A stretch of 64,000 nt of DNA from CAYLKK01 sp964412505. GTDB taxonomy: Bacteria > Pseudomonadota > Alphaproteobacteria > UBA3830 > CAYLKK01. The notes under the pieces were generated by a model, which was not told where the DNA came from, searched no databases, and worked only from the letters and a program-made list of their open reading frames with translations. The stretch's first letter is position 1; every line of letters starts with the position of its first letter. Shown piece by piece: positions 9,259 through 18,730 of this stretch. The stretch lies in contig CAYPOM010000002.1 in NCBI GenBank assembly GCA_964412505.1, positions 42,545 through 106,544 on the forward strand. The letters run 5' to 3'. Made by a program: the position numbers and the translations under genes.

Positions 9259-9264
9259 GTTTAA

Positions 9265-10059
9265 ATGGAATCCTTTTTGAATTCAGCAATACTAGCATTT
9301 GTGCAAGGAATTACAGAATTTATTCCTGTTAGTTCTTCTGCACATTTGTTGTTTTTCCGCAAATTTCTAAATATTTGCAATGATCATTCGTTCGACGTTT
9401 TTTTAAATTTAGGAACTTTGAGTGCTATATTATGTTTTTTCTGGTACGACACTAGAAATCTAATCGCTGGTGGATTAGATTTCCTATTTTTTAAGCAAAG
9501 TGAAAATAAATCTTTTTTTTATGATATATTGATCGCGAATATTCCGACTTTTCTAATATTTGGAATTGTTGAGTTTTTTTATGGAAAGCAAACAGAATCA
9601 ATATTAGTTTTAGTTATAAGTTTAATATTGTTCTCTTTTGTAATTTATTACTGTGACACTAAATTTGACGCTAAGAAAAGCCATTATCCATCTAGAAAAG
9701 AATGGTTCTTTATCGGTATAGCACAAGTTTTAGCGATAGTACCTGGTGTCAGCAGATTGGGAGTCACTACGGCTGCTTTTCGTTGTGTAAAATATGACAG
9801 AATATCTTCATTCAAATACTCGTTAATTCTATCTGTTCCCGCTGTAGCTGGAGCATGCTTTTTAAAATGTATAAAGCTTATTAAATATCAAAGCTATTCA
9901 TGTGATTTAGCTCAAATGCTAATTTGTTTATTGATATCTTTTGTAGTAGGTATTGCCACATTGCGTATAGTTATTAGTTTTTTGAGAACTCATACATATT
10001 TTGCTTTTATCGTTTATAGAGTAATTTTTGGTTTACTCATTTTGTTCTTTATGTTCTAA
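9265..10059 (+). CDS. uppP: Undecaprenyl-diphosphatase UppP (BacA)
   Basis: Integral membrane phosphatase that recycles undecaprenyl pyrophosphate to the monophosphate carrier for peptidoglycan and O-antigen synthesis. The 264 residues are the usual length. The N-terminal motif is VQGITEFIPVSSSAHL with the catalytic Glu and Ser-rich loop. The second motif reads VPGVSRLGVTTAAFR, where most homologues have PG(T/M)SRSGAT, so one Ser is replaced by Leu while the key Arg is kept. It sits between the BI-1 gene and lon with very short gaps. Confidence 0.92.
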   Translation: MESFLNSAILAFVQGITEFIPVSSSAHLLFFRKFLNICNDHSFDVFLNLGTLSAILCFFWYDTRNLIAGGLDFLFFKQSENKSFFYDILIANIPTFLIFGIVEFFYGKQTESILVLVISLILFSFVIYYCDTKFDAKKSHYPSRKEWFFIGIAQVLAIVPGVSRLGVTTAAFRCVKYDRISSFKYSLILSVPAVAGACFLKCIKLIKYQSYSCDLAQMLICLLISFVVGIATLRIVISFLRTHTYFAFIVYRVIFGLLILFFMF

Positions 10060-10081
10060 TTAAAAGTTGTTTGGAGTCAAT

Positions 10082-12391
10082 ATGGATAATTACCCTATAA
10101 TTTTATTATCTGATGTAGTCGTTTTCCCGAATACTGTATTTTCTGTAATGATCGAAGTAGACGTGTCTATCAGAGCGATAGAATATGCTATGGATAAGAA
10201 CATTAATGTCGTTCTTTCTACTAAACAGACTAATTTTGAAAATGAATTTTCACTAGATAAATCATCATTTTCTATATATGGGGTTGTAGCTAAAATATTG
10301 CAAGTTTTGAAGATGCCAAATGGTAAGTTAAAAGTATTATTAGAGTCGTTAGATCGTGTTCGCATTCTAGAAACACAGTTTAACGGTGATTTTCATACTG
10401 CTGATTGTACAGTCCTTGAATCTGTTGTAAAAGCGAAAAGTAAAATCGAAGCGTTGCGTCGTACTTTGGTAAACGCTGTAGTTTCTTATAGCGAGTTGAC
10501 TGACAATATAAAGAAAAATGTTATAGAAAAAATTATGGCGACAGAAGATGCTGCAAATTTAGCTGATATACTACTTGATACACTAACTTTTCCTATCGAT
10601 GATAAGTTGAGAATGTTAGGAACAGCTGATGTCGCTGATCGACTAAGTTATGTTTTAGATTACATTAATAGAGAAATAGCAATTTCAAGTGAAGAAAAAA
10701 ATATACAAAATAGCTTACAAGAACAAATTGAAAAAAATAATAGAGAATATTATTTAAGAGAACAGTTAAAGGCAATACACAAAGAGTTAGGGCTTGATGG
10801 CGAAGATGGCGGAAAATCTGAAATAGAAGAGTTAGAGAGAAGAGGAAAACTTAAAAAATTTACATCTGAAGCTAAAGAAAAATTCGATAACGAAATTAAA
10901 AAACTCAAAATGATGCCACCAATGTCATCTGAAACAAGCGTAATTCGTGGCTATATCGATTGGTTACTTGATTTGCCTTGGGGCGAAAAGAGTGTAGAAA
11001 CGCGTGACATAGTAAAGGCAAAAAAAATACTTGATAGAGACCATTTTGGATTAGAAAAAGTCAAAGAAAGAATCTTGGAATTTTTGGCTGTTCAAAGTCG
11101 AGTAAAAAACGTGAAAGGACAGATAATTTGCTTATTTGGACCTCCAGGTGTTGGAAAAACTTCTTTAGCTAAATCTATAGCAGAAGCAACTGGTAGGAAT
11201 TATGTGAAAATTTCATTGGGTGGAGTAAGAGATGAGGCGGAAATTCGTGGGCATAGAAGAACGTATGTTAGTGCATTTCCAGGCAAAATAATTTCTGCTT
11301 TGAAAAGAGCAAAAACATCAAATGCTTTGATACTTTTAGATGAAATAGATAAGGTTGGCGCAGATTCAAGGGGTGATCCAGAATCTGCACTTTTGGAGGT
11401 ATTGGATCCTGAGCAAAATAAAACATTTAGTGATCATTATTTAGAAATAGATTATGATCTATCTGATGTGATGTTTGTCGCTACTACAAATAGTTTAGAG
11501 ATGAGCCGGCCATTATTGGATAGGCTAGAGATCATAAAACTATCTGGGTATACAGAATTTGAAAAATTTGAAATTGCAAGGAAGTATTTAGTTCCTAAAG
11601 TTATGTCTGAAAACGGACTGGAAGAAGATGAGTTTAGTGTATCAGATGATGTTATTTTCAAATTAATCAGGGATTACACAAGAGAAGCTGGAGTTAGAAA
11701 TTTAGAAAGAGAAATTTTGAATTTAGCAAGAAAATCTGTAAAACAGATAATGGAAAATGAAGAAATAAAGAATGTATCTATTAATTTAGAAAATTTGGAA
11801 GAGTATGCTGGAATACAGAAATATACAAGAGATCCTTTAGATGAAACTAGCTTGATAGGTGTTACAAATGGTTTGGCATGGACAGAAGTCGGTGGTGAAA
11901 CATTATCTATAGAAGCTGTAAGTTTCCCAGGAAAAGGTAAAGTTACTCTGACAGGCAAGCTTGGAGACGTAATGCAGGAATCTATTCAAGCAGCCCTTAG
12001 TTTAATTAGGTCAAAATCAGAGCAATTCGGGTTGCAAAATGATTTTTTTGAAAAAAATGATTTTCATATACATGTTCCTGATGGTGCTACACCAAAAGAT
12101 GGGCCTTCTGCTGGAATAGCTATGGTCACGTCTATCGTTTCTGTTATTACAAATCGTTCTGTTCGTAAAGATGTCGCCATGACCGGAGAAATAACATTAA
12201 GAGGTAGAGTGTTCCCAATAGGAGGTTTAAAGGAAAAATTACTGGCAGCACATAGGGCTCAAATAAAAACAGTTTTAATTCCAAAAGACAACGAGAAAGA
12301 TTTAAAAGAAATTCCAGAGAATGTCTTAAGTGATTTAGATGTAATTGCTGTTTCTCACATTGATGAGGTGCTAAAAATAGCATTGGTATAA
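10082..12391 (+). CDS. lon: ATP-dependent Lon protease
   Basis: Cytoplasmic AAA+ serine protease that degrades misfolded and regulatory proteins. About 769 residues from the ATG at 10082, which has GGAG 5 bases upstream; an in-frame TTG at 10067 is less likely. The N-terminal substrate domain starts [11 protein letters not shown]. Walker [10 protein letters not shown] is near residue 355, Walker [10 protein letters not shown] follows. The protease domain shows the Ser in DGPSAGIAM (about residue 676) and the Lys in [13 protein letters not shown] (about 717), forming the Ser-Lys dyad. All elements look intact. Confidence 0.97.
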   Translation: MDNYPIILLSDVVVFPNTVFSVMIEVDVSIRAIEYAMDKNINVVLSTKQTNFENEFSLDKSSFSIYGVVAKILQVLKMPNGKLKVLLESLDRVRILETQFNGDFHTADCTVLESVVKAKSKIEALRRTLVNAVVSYSELTDNIKKNVIEKIMATEDAANLADILLDTLTFPIDDKLRMLGTADVADRLSYVLDYINREIAISSEEKNIQNSLQEQIEKNNREYYLREQLKAIHKELGLDGEDGGKSEIEELERRGKLKKFTSEAKEKFDNEIKKLKMMPPMSSETSVIRGYIDWLLDLPWGEKSVETRDIVKAKKILDRDHFGLEKVKERILEFLAVQSRVKNVKGQIICLFGPPGVGKTSLAKSIAEATGRNYVKISLGGVRDEAEIRGHRRTYVSAFPGKIISALKRAKTSNALILLDEIDKVGADSRGDPESALLEVLDPEQNKTFSDHYLEIDYDLSDVMFVATTNSLEMSRPLLDRLEIIKLSGYTEFEKFEIARKYLVPKVMSENGLEEDEFSVSDDVIFKLIRDYTREAGVRNLEREILNLARKSVKQIMENEEIKNVSINLENLEEYAGIQKYTRDPLDETSLIGVTNGLAWTEVGGETLSIEAVSFPGKGKVTLTGKLGDVMQESIQAALSLIRSKSEQFGLQNDFFEKNDFHIHVPDGATPKDGPSAGIAMVTSIVSVITNRSVRKDVAMTGEITLRGRVFPIGGLKEKLLAAHRAQIKTVLIPKDNEKDLKEIPENVLSDLDVIAVSHIDEVLKIALV

Positions 12392-12455
12392 CATTTAATC
12401 GTTAATTAATTATTTTTGGCGACAATTACGATTATTGCTGTTACGCGTTTTATCT

Positions 12456-13040
12456 ATGTCTTTTAACTTTGTAAGTAATGTACTTGAAACATCAGATTGT
12501 CGTTCTACATACAGTGAAGGTGAATTAAGTATATTATATTGGCATGATTTAGTATTTGGCACGTGCGTTTCAATGTTGCTTGAAAAAATAATAGTAGATG
12601 ATACGACGCACACATATAACAAATCCACTCTTATCAGATATTTGCAAAATGCATATCTTATGAATATTCAGATTTCTTTGTGTTTTTTAGATATTGACAA
12701 TTTTAAACAAATTAATGATAGATTCGGACATTTAAAAGGTGATCAAGTCTTAGCCGATCTTTGTTCTTTTATAAAAATAAAATTAAATAGCAAATTTAAA
12801 TTATTTAGATTTGGTGGTGATGAGTTTGTAATAACTAATACTGAAAATAGTATTGAAGAGCTCTATAATTTGATAAATGAAATTATTTGTAAATTACATT
12901 CGCATACATTTTCAAACGATATAAAAATTGAGATATCATACGGTATAAGCAATTCTGTACAATCAAAAAATTATATTGATTTAATAGAAAATGCAGATTC
13001 AGCTATGCGCAAGATGAAATCTACAAGAAAACTTATATAA
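12456..13040 (+). CDS. Single-domain GGDEF diguanylate cyclase
   Basis: Predicted to make cyclic di-GMP from two GTP. About 195 residues from the ATG at 12456. The catalytic core is intact: CFLDIDNFKQINDRFGHLKGDQ supplies the metal/GTP-binding part, and RFGGDEF holds the active-site loop (GGDEF at residues 120-124). The usual inhibitory I-site (RxxD, nine residues before GGDEF) is absent. The roughly 65 residues before the domain match nothing I know, and no membrane helix or sensor domain is evident. An in-frame TTG at 12435 is an alternative start. It follows lon by about 65 bases and may be read through from that operon. Confidence 0.85.
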   Translation: MSFNFVSNVLETSDCRSTYSEGELSILYWHDLVFGTCVSMLLEKIIVDDTTHTYNKSTLIRYLQNAYLMNIQISLCFLDIDNFKQINDRFGHLKGDQVLADLCSFIKIKLNSKFKLFRFGGDEFVITNTENSIEELYNLINEIICKLHSHTFSNDIKIEISYGISNSVQSKNYIDLIENADSAMRKMKSTRKLI

Positions 13041-13168
13041 TTTTTTTACATATAGAAAAGCCTGCAAAAAAATGGGTTAAAAATAAAATTGTAGACTTAC
13101 CTCTTTAATGAGCCTGAACAAATAAATACAAAAAACTAAAGTTAGTTACGGACTTACTCAGAATTCTA

Positions 13169-13546
13169 CTATTCCTGCTTTTTTTTATAATCTTCTATAG
13201 CAGCTTTTACAGCTTCTTCTGCCAATACAGAACAATGTATTTTCACTGGAGGCAAAGCAAGTTCTTCAGCTATTTCTGTGTTTTTTATTTTTACTATATC
13301 ATCTAAGTTCTTACCTTGAATTTTTTCAGTAATTAGAGAGCTAGATGCTATTGCCGCACCACATCCAAAAGCTTTAAATTTAGAGTCAACAACGACGCCA
13401 TTTTCATCTACTTTTATTTGTAATTTTATCATATCGCCGCATGCAGGAGCACCTACAACTGCAGTACCAACATTTTGATCAGTTTCCTCAAAACTACCAA
13501 CATTTTTCGGATTTTCGTATAATTCTAAAACTTTTTTCGAATACAT
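13169..13546 (-). CDS. iscU: Iron-sulfur cluster scaffold IscU
   Basis: Scaffold on which [2Fe-2S] clusters are built from sulfur delivered by IscS. 125 residues, the normal length. The three ligand cysteines lie in VVGAPACGDMIKLQI, FGCGAAIASSSLI and KIHCSVLAEEAV; the Asp next to the first is present. The gene starts 13 bases after iscS and is the last of the pair; iscA, hscBA and fdx are not here. Confidence 0.95.
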   Translation of the reverse strand: MYSKKVLELYENPKNVGSFEETDQNVGTAVVGAPACGDMIKLQIKVDENGVVVDSKFKAFGCGAAIASSSLITEKIQGKNLDDIVKIKNTEIAEELALPPVKIHCSVLAEEAVKAAIEDYKKKQE

Positions 13547-13559
13547 AACTCACCTATAA

Positions 13560-14738
13560 TTAACCATTCCAAATAGGGCTCATGTCTCTTAAACGAGAAA
13601 CGACAGGAACTAATTTTTTTATAAAAATATCAACTTCTTCTTTTGTCGTAAATTTACCTAAACCGATTCTGATAGAAGAATGTCCATCGGACTCTTCACC
13701 TCCAAGCGCTTTTATTACATAAGAACCCTCAAGATTTTCAGATGTGCAAGCTGATCCAGAAGAAACAGCAATATCTGTTAGCCCCATCATAATCCCCTCT
13801 CCTTCTATGCCTACAAAATTTAAATTTAGATTTCCAGGAATTCTATGTTTTAAGCTGCCATTTACAAAAACTTTTGGTAATCGTTTCTGTATTTCTTGTA
13901 ACATATAATTACGTAACTTCAATATACGTTCTGACTCATCAACAAGCTCTAATTTCGCTATCCTGCATGCCTCTCCCAACCCAACACATAAAGGGGTCGG
14001 CAGCGTACCTGAGCGCATGCCGCGTTCTTGTCCTCCACCATCAAATAGTGGGTTTAGCCTAATTCTTCGTGGAGATGTTCTCACATATAAAGCGCCGATG
14101 CCCTTAGGGCCGTAGATTTTATGACCAGAAATACTTATCAAATCTATATTTTCTATTCCGATATTTTTCATATCGATTTTTCCGATCGCTTGAGCAGCAT
14201 CTGTATGAAAGATAATTTTATTGTTTTTAGATTTGCAAATTTCTGAAATTTTTTTAATATCTTGAATTACACCAATTTCATTATTCACTGCCATGATCGA
14301 AACAAGTATCACATCATCTGTCAATTCCTGCTGTAATTGGTCTATGTTAATTAAACCATCTCTATCTACATCTAGATACACTACATTATATCCATCAAGT
14401 TCTAAAGAATGACAGCATTCTAAAACACATTTATGTTCAATTTTTGATGTAATAATTTTATTTCCATATTCGCGATAAAATTTAGCTGCACCTTTAATGG
14501 CAAGATTGTTAGACTCTGTCGCTCCAGATGTAAAGATAATCTCTTTTGGAGAATTAGCATATATTATATCAGCAACATATTTCCTAGCTTCTTCAACTGC
14601 ATTGGCTGCATTTCTGCCGAAAGAATGACTATATGAATGAGGATTCCCAAAATTTTCTTTAAAAAACGGAAGCATCTTTTCTAACACACGTTCATCACAT
14701 GGTGTTGTAGATTGATAATCTAAATATATACCATTCAT
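13560..14738 (-). CDS. iscS: Cysteine desulfurase IscS
   Basis: PLP enzyme that takes sulfur from cysteine for Fe-S clusters and tRNA thiolation. 392 residues from the ATG at 14738, which lies just behind a strong GGAGGTG; the frame also opens at an upstream TTG inside that site. The N-terminus IYLDYQSTTPCDERV is typical. The PLP lysine is in SGHKIYGPKG (about residue 205) and the catalytic cysteine in SSGSACTSEN (about 328). iscU follows 13 bases downstream. No iscR-like regulator precedes it. Confidence 0.96.
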   Translation of the reverse strand: MNGIYLDYQSTTPCDERVLEKMLPFFKENFGNPHSYSHSFGRNAANAVEEARKYVADIIYANSPKEIIFTSGATESNNLAIKGAAKFYREYGNKIITSKIEHKCVLECCHSLELDGYNVVYLDVDRDGLINIDQLQQELTDDVILVSIMAVNNEIGVIQDIKKISEICKSKNNKIIFHTDAAQAIGKIDMKNIGIENIDLISISGHKIYGPKGIGALYVRTSPRRIRLNPLFDGGGQERGMRSGTLPTPLCVGLGEACRIAKLELVDESERILKLRNYMLQEIQKRLPKVFVNGSLKHRIPGNLNLNFVGIEGEGIMMGLTDIAVSSGSACTSENLEGSYVIKALGGEESDGHSSIRIGLGKFTTKEEVDIFIKKLVPVVSRLRDMSPIWNG

Positions 14739-14884
14739 AATCACCTCCAAATAAGCATGTCCAGAATATCACAAATACATAATGATTACCATTTATTGTT
14801 TTGCAGATTGATGATGCGCAAATTAAAAAATTTATATTATATAGTTGCGTTTTTAACAATGATAATGCTATTATTAACGATGTG

Positions 14885-14905
14885 AGTATGCCCTATTGGG
14901 GTACT
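14885..14905 (+). promoter_or_regulatory. Hairpin in the leader of the small heat-shock gene
   Basis: AGTA (14885-14888) and CCC (14891-14893) pair with GGG (within 14898-14901) and TACT (14902-14905) around a TATT loop. It ends about 30 bases before the ATG and 20 before the GAGG ribosome binding site. Alphaproteobacterial hsp20 genes often carry ROSE thermosensors, but I do not see the classic anti-Shine-Dalgarno element, so the function is open. Confidence 0.3.
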
Positions 14906-14934
14906 GTTTTTAATGCTTGTTTATGAGGTTAATT

Positions 14935-15357
14935 ATGAATGAAATTTCTCTTTTTAATAGTCCATTATTTGTTGGATTTGACAGATTTGAACGTTTGATA
15001 GACAGTCTTAATAAAGTTGAGGATTCGTATCCACCATATAATATCGAGGTTATAGGTGAAGATGGGTTTCGTATAACTATTGCTTTAGCTGGGTTCAAAG
15101 AAAGTGATTTATCTGTTTCTCTAGAAGAAAATAAATTAGTCATTAGAGGGAAACAGCAAGAAGACACGACAGACCGTGTATACATACATCGTGGATTAGC
15201 ATCCCGTAGATTTATAAAAACTTTTGTGCTTGCTGATAATATAGAAGTTAGAGATGCAGTATTCGACAATGGGTTATTGTACATTAGTCTTGAAACAGTA
15301 AAACCTACATCAGAACCTAAATTTATAAAGATTAATAAAATAGAATCAGCAGAATGA
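14935..15357 (+). CDS. Small heat-shock protein, Hsp20/IbpA family
   Basis: ATP-independent holdase chaperone that binds unfolding proteins. About 140 residues from the ATG at 14935 with GAGG 6 bases upstream. The N-terminal segment resembles IbpA (PLFVGFDRFERLIDSL). The alpha-crystallin domain runs from YPPYNIEVIGEDGFRI to the end, with LAGFKESDLSVSLEENKLVI and the loop IHRGLASRRFIKTF. The C-terminal anchoring I-x-I appears as IKI. It is transcribed divergently from iscS and converges with the pseudopilin gene. Confidence 0.93.
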   Translation: MNEISLFNSPLFVGFDRFERLIDSLNKVEDSYPPYNIEVIGEDGFRITIALAGFKESDLSVSLEENKLVIRGKQQEDTTDRVYIHRGLASRRFIKTFVLADNIEVRDAVFDNGLLYISLETVKPTSEPKFIKINKIESAE

Positions 15358-15484
15358 TAAGCATAATATCAATGATTGAAAGTTGATTGATTTTTAGTAT
15401 TTGAGTGTGGCTAATTCGTTTTCTGATATCAAGAATTGTATATTCTTAGTTGATTGCTATTTAACAATAAAATTAAATTAATTA

Positions 15485-16174
15485 TTAAAATAGTAAATCT
15501 TTAATAGAAGGGCTATCTTTTCCTGACGACGAACCTGAGTCTTCGTATGTTACACAAGGTTGAATATGCAAGTATTTTGATAAAAGTATTCCACGAGTTA
15601 GCCAAAATGTATTTGGCGTTGTTTCTATTATACACATATGTCCGTCTATTTGTGGTTCTCGGTCTGTAACTACGTACGCTATTTTCGCATTTTGGTCTAC
15701 TATATCTATATTCAATGCAGTCAAGCAAATTCTAGATTCATAATTTTTACAGAAACAGTTTCCAGAATATACATCTAACTCTAATTTTTGGTGTATTCTA
15801 GATATATTCCTGTCTGTTAATTCTGGCTCTACTACGTAATAAAATTCTTTCCCATTTCCATCTTTTGTATGTTTTTTATCTATACCTAATGTTATAAACG
15901 GAATATGGCCACAAATTACGCCATATTCTCCTTCTTCTCCTGAATTCTGATTTTTAGATGGTGATGGCAACCTAAAATTAACGGAGACAAAGTCTGCTAA
16001 AGCATGTTTGATTATATCTATATTTTCTTTTGTTCTCTGCTTCACATAAATATTTTTTTGAATTGCTACATTTTTGCTTATTGTTCCGCAAATCACGCCT
16101 ATCACACATATAGCTATAGCAATTTCTAAAAGAATAAAACCATATTTTGACGATCTCAACAAACGAAGTTTCAT
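15485..16174 (-). CDS. Pseudopilin/type IV pilin-like protein
   Basis: The 229-residue product carries a class III prepilin leader: MKLRLLRSSKYG followed by FILLEIAIAICVIGVI, with Gly at -1, Phe at +1 and the conserved Glu at +5. Prepilin peptidase would cleave after Gly12 and methylate Phe, as in type II secretion pseudopilins and type IV pilins. The globular part has several cysteines (NCFCKNYESRICLTA) and is not one I can assign to a specific pilin class. It starts by an ATGA overlap with the stop of the upstream Ig-like gene, so both are made from one message. No other pilus or secretion gene is nearby. Confidence 0.7.
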   Translation of the reverse strand: MKLRLLRSSKYGFILLEIAIAICVIGVICGTISKNVAIQKNIYVKQRTKENIDIIKHALADFVSVNFRLPSPSKNQNSGEEGEYGVICGHIPFITLGIDKKHTKDGNGKEFYYVVEPELTDRNISRIHQKLELDVYSGNCFCKNYESRICLTALNIDIVDQNAKIAYVVTDREPQIDGHMCIIETTPNTFWLTRGILLSKYLHIQPCVTYEDSGSSSGKDSPSIKDLLF

Positions 16175-16596
16175 TTCGTCGTATCGACTATTATGTCAAA
16201 GAAACTATATTCATCTTTGTTATTACCTGGTTCTATTTTTTCACTTTTAATATTGACTTTATTCTTAATAATTCCTGTATTAGGCAGTGTAGACACGTAT
16301 ATAGTAATATTTTGGGAAGCATTAGCTGGGAGGACAAAATCAGATGGGAAAACACTCACTATATCTCTTACATCTGGTCTAATTTCTACAGATAAATCAG
16401 ATTTAGATATATTCTTTATAGTGATATTTTCAGATTGTTGCTTAAGAGTAAGTATTAAATCTTTTGGCTTTACTATTTCTATATTCCCATGTAAATCATT
16501 ATTTTGCACTTTCCCATAGCACTGCATGTATACGCAACTGAAACAAAAAACAGCAGCTAAAGTTCTACATAGATACGCGGGCATTTTCTTAGTCAT
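16171..16596 (-). CDS. Secreted Ig-like protein of unknown function
   Basis: 141 residues with a signal peptide (to about residue 28, ending near QCYG). The mature part looks like a single Ig/MSP-type beta sandwich: DLILTLKQQSENITIKNISK, then VRDIVSVFPSDFVLPANASQ and ITIYVSTLPNTGIIKNKVNI. That pattern resembles ASH/PapD-like domains, but I cannot name a family. The TGA stop overlaps the ATG of the pseudopilin gene (ATGA at 16171-16174), so the two products probably act together, perhaps in the periplasm. It is transcribed divergently from the DUF374-waaA operon. Confidence 0.6.
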   Translation of the reverse strand: MTKKMPAYLCRTLAAVFCFSCVYMQCYGKVQNNDLHGNIEIVKPKDLILTLKQQSENITIKNISKSDLSVEIRPDVRDIVSVFPSDFVLPANASQNITIYVSTLPNTGIIKNKVNIKSEKIEPGNNKDEYSFFDIIVDTTK

Positions 16597-16702
16597 TATT
16601 CAAATCCTGTTCTGTTTGTATTCATTATTGTAATATAAAAAAGTTTAGCATAGATAAATATTCATGTTTTTTGTATAATATCGTGTATTTTTATCGGTTA
16701 CT

Positions 16703-17389
16703 GTGAGATTATTAAAAAAAACAAGAAAAAAAATCACTAAGTCAGAAACATTCATAAAACTTACTTCTAAGTGTGTTGCCAAACTTATGAAGTTCTGTTT
16801 TGTTACAACAAAGTGGGAAACAATCGGATTAGAACACGTTGATTCTTACGTTATGTCTAATCGAGGATTGCTAATGGCACTTTGGCACGATAGACTTATG
16901 ACAGCTCCTTGTGCTTGGAAATGGATTAAACCGCTTCATGTCCTCGCTTCTGAACATAATGATGGAAGGTTAATTGCTAAAACAGTAGAAAATTTAAATA
17001 TGATACCTGTATATGGTTCGACTGGAAAATGTTCAGTTAAATCTATTAGAGAAATGATAGATTTGTGCAATTCTGGACAATGCTTAGCGATTATTCCAGA
17101 TGGGCCAAGAGGGCCAAGGCATGTTGTATCTGATGGAATAGTGACAATATCAAAAATAACAAAAACCGACATTATTCCGTTTTCTTGCTGCGTAAAAAAT
17201 TTCAAAAAATGTAAATCATGGGACGAATTTATTATCGCATATCCATTTAATAAAGGTGTAATAATTTGTGGTGAACCTATAAAATATAATGATATCAAGG
17301 ATATCGATACCGAAACAGTAAAGACTATGATAAAAGAAGAGATAAATAAATTATCTCAAATTGCATACGAGAAATTACAGGAATTATAA
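16703..17389 (+). CDS. DUF374 lysophospholipid acyltransferase-family protein
   Basis: 228-residue protein of the DUF374 family, related to lipid A/lysophospholipid acyltransferases. The motif MALWHDRLM near residues 55-65 holds the His-Asp typical of the superfamily's HX4D-like site, and IIPDGPRGPRHVV near 135 is the family hallmark. It starts at a GTG, and its TAA stop overlaps the ATG of waaA by one base, so it is probably tied to lipid A/Kdo assembly; alphaproteobacteria often pair the two. A TATAAT at 16674-16679 may be the -10 element. Confidence 0.85.
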   Translation: MRLLKKTRKKITKSETFIKLTSKCVAKLMKFCFVTTKWETIGLEHVDSYVMSNRGLLMALWHDRLMTAPCAWKWIKPLHVLASEHNDGRLIAKTVENLNMIPVYGSTGKCSVKSIREMIDLCNSGQCLAIIPDGPRGPRHVVSDGIVTISKITKTDIIPFSCCVKNFKKCKSWDEFIIAYPFNKGVIICGEPIKYNDIKDIDTETVKTMIKEEINKLSQIAYEKLQEL

Positions 17390-18657
17390 TGTTGAAGTTA
17401 TACAGAATATTATGGGTAATATTTTATCCGATCGCCAAAATAATAATATCAATTAGAATAAGGTTAGGAAAAGAAGATAGTATAAGATTTAAAGAAAAAT
17501 TTGCAGAACCATCAATACAAAATAATTACAAAAATATCATATGGGTTCATGCTGTTAGTATAGGAGAAGTACTGTCAGCCATAACTTTTATAGAAAGATT
17601 CCAGAAAGATGTTTCAGATGATTACACATTTTTATTAACGACGTTTACTACATCTTCTAGAGATATAGTAAACAAAAAAAAATTGAAAAATGTAATACAC
17701 CAGTTTGCTCCGTTAGATCATGTTCCAATTGCAAGAAAGTTCTTATCATATTGGAATCCGAAATGTGTTATCTTTATAGAATCAGAAATTTGGCCTAATA
17801 TCATTACAGAAATTAAAGCTCCTATATTTTTAGTAAATGCACGATTAACAGAAAAAAGTTTCAAAAGATGGAAGCTTTTAAAGAAAATGTTTTCAAAAAT
17901 TATTTCTAAGTTTTCTATGATATTCGCGCAATCTAAAGAATCATGTGAGAATTTTTCATATTTTATACCTAAATATATCGCCAAAAATAACACTAATGTA
18001 ATTTGTGCTGGCAATATTAAATACTCCTCTGCCCCACTTCCAGTAGATGAAAATCTTTTTAACATATTTCAAAATGAAAAACATAAATTTGTAGCTGTAA
18101 GTACACACTCAGGCGAAGAAGAAGTTATTTTAAATGCATTTAAAATAATTATAGATAAAGAACCCAACTCGCAATTATTTATTATTCCTAGGCATCCAAA
18201 CCGTGCAAATGAAGTTTTCGAGTTAATTAATAAAAACGGATTTTCATGTGTTCTAAGATCAACTGTTACTAAATCTGATGATGTAAATGACAGCATAAAT
18301 GTAATTTGCGTAGATTCATTTGGTGAAGTAGGAACTTTCTTTAAAATAGCAGATATAGTTTTTGTAGGGGGATCTTTAGTAAATATAGGTGGACATAATA
18401 TTTTTGAACCTGTAGCATCTGGGAAACCTGTCATGTTTGGAAATTATGTGTTCAATTTTGAGGAAATGAAAAACTTCTTAGTCGAATGCAAAGTAGGATT
18501 TGAAGTAAAGAACGAGCTAGAAATTTCAGAAATATTTTTAAAATATATTTTAAATGATGATTTTAAAAAGAATACAAATAATAGCTTAGATAGTATGAAA
18601 TCTTTTGATCCATTAGCAATTATTCTGGATAATATAAAAAACATCATCCAGAAGTAG
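17389..18657 (+). CDS. waaA: 3-deoxy-D-manno-octulosonic acid transferase (WaaA/KdtA)
   Basis: Glycosyltransferase family 30 enzyme that transfers Kdo from CMP-Kdo to lipid IVA on the inner membrane. 422 residues, the usual length. An N-terminal membrane anchor (residues 3-25) is followed by IIWVHAVSIGEV, in which the catalytic Glu is conserved, and FIESEIWPN. The C-terminal nucleotide-binding half has FVGGSLVNIGGHNIFEPVASGKPV, the GT-B signature. It is translationally coupled to the DUF374 gene upstream. Its presence implies at least a Kdo-lipid A core. Confidence 0.95.
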   Translation: MLKLYRILWVIFYPIAKIIISIRIRLGKEDSIRFKEKFAEPSIQNNYKNIIWVHAVSIGEVLSAITFIERFQKDVSDDYTFLLTTFTTSSRDIVNKKKLKNVIHQFAPLDHVPIARKFLSYWNPKCVIFIESEIWPNIITEIKAPIFLVNARLTEKSFKRWKLLKKMFSKIISKFSMIFAQSKESCENFSYFIPKYIAKNNTNVICAGNIKYSSAPLPVDENLFNIFQNEKHKFVAVSTHSGEEEVILNAFKIIIDKEPNSQLFIIPRHPNRANEVFELINKNGFSCVLRSTVTKSDDVNDSINVICVDSFGEVGTFFKIADIVFVGGSLVNIGGHNIFEPVASGKPVMFGNYVFNFEEMKNFLVECKVGFEVKNELEISEIFLKYILNDDFKKNTNNSLDSMKSFDPLAIILDNIKNIIQK

Positions 18658-18673
18658 AATACTTACAGAATTA

Positions 18674-18730
18674 AATTTGAACCATATTGCTTGTCGTGTA
18701 CAAACACACAATAAATATATGGTTCAAATT
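18674..18730. terminator. Long hairpin between convergent waaA and phosphomannomutase genes
   Basis: Arms AATTTGAACCATAT (18674-18687) and ATATGGTTCAAATT (18717-18730) are perfect 14-base complements. Inside them TTGT-c-GTGT (18691-18699) pairs with ACACACAA (18704-18711) around a four-base loop. It lies between two convergent operons, which fits a bidirectional terminator, though no clear T-run follows on the plus strand. Confidence 0.6.

Noticed and set aside
14840..14934. A classic ROSE RNA thermometer upstream of hsp20
   Set aside because: The UYGCU anti-Shine-Dalgarno element is not found in the right place; only an unrelated hairpin is seen.
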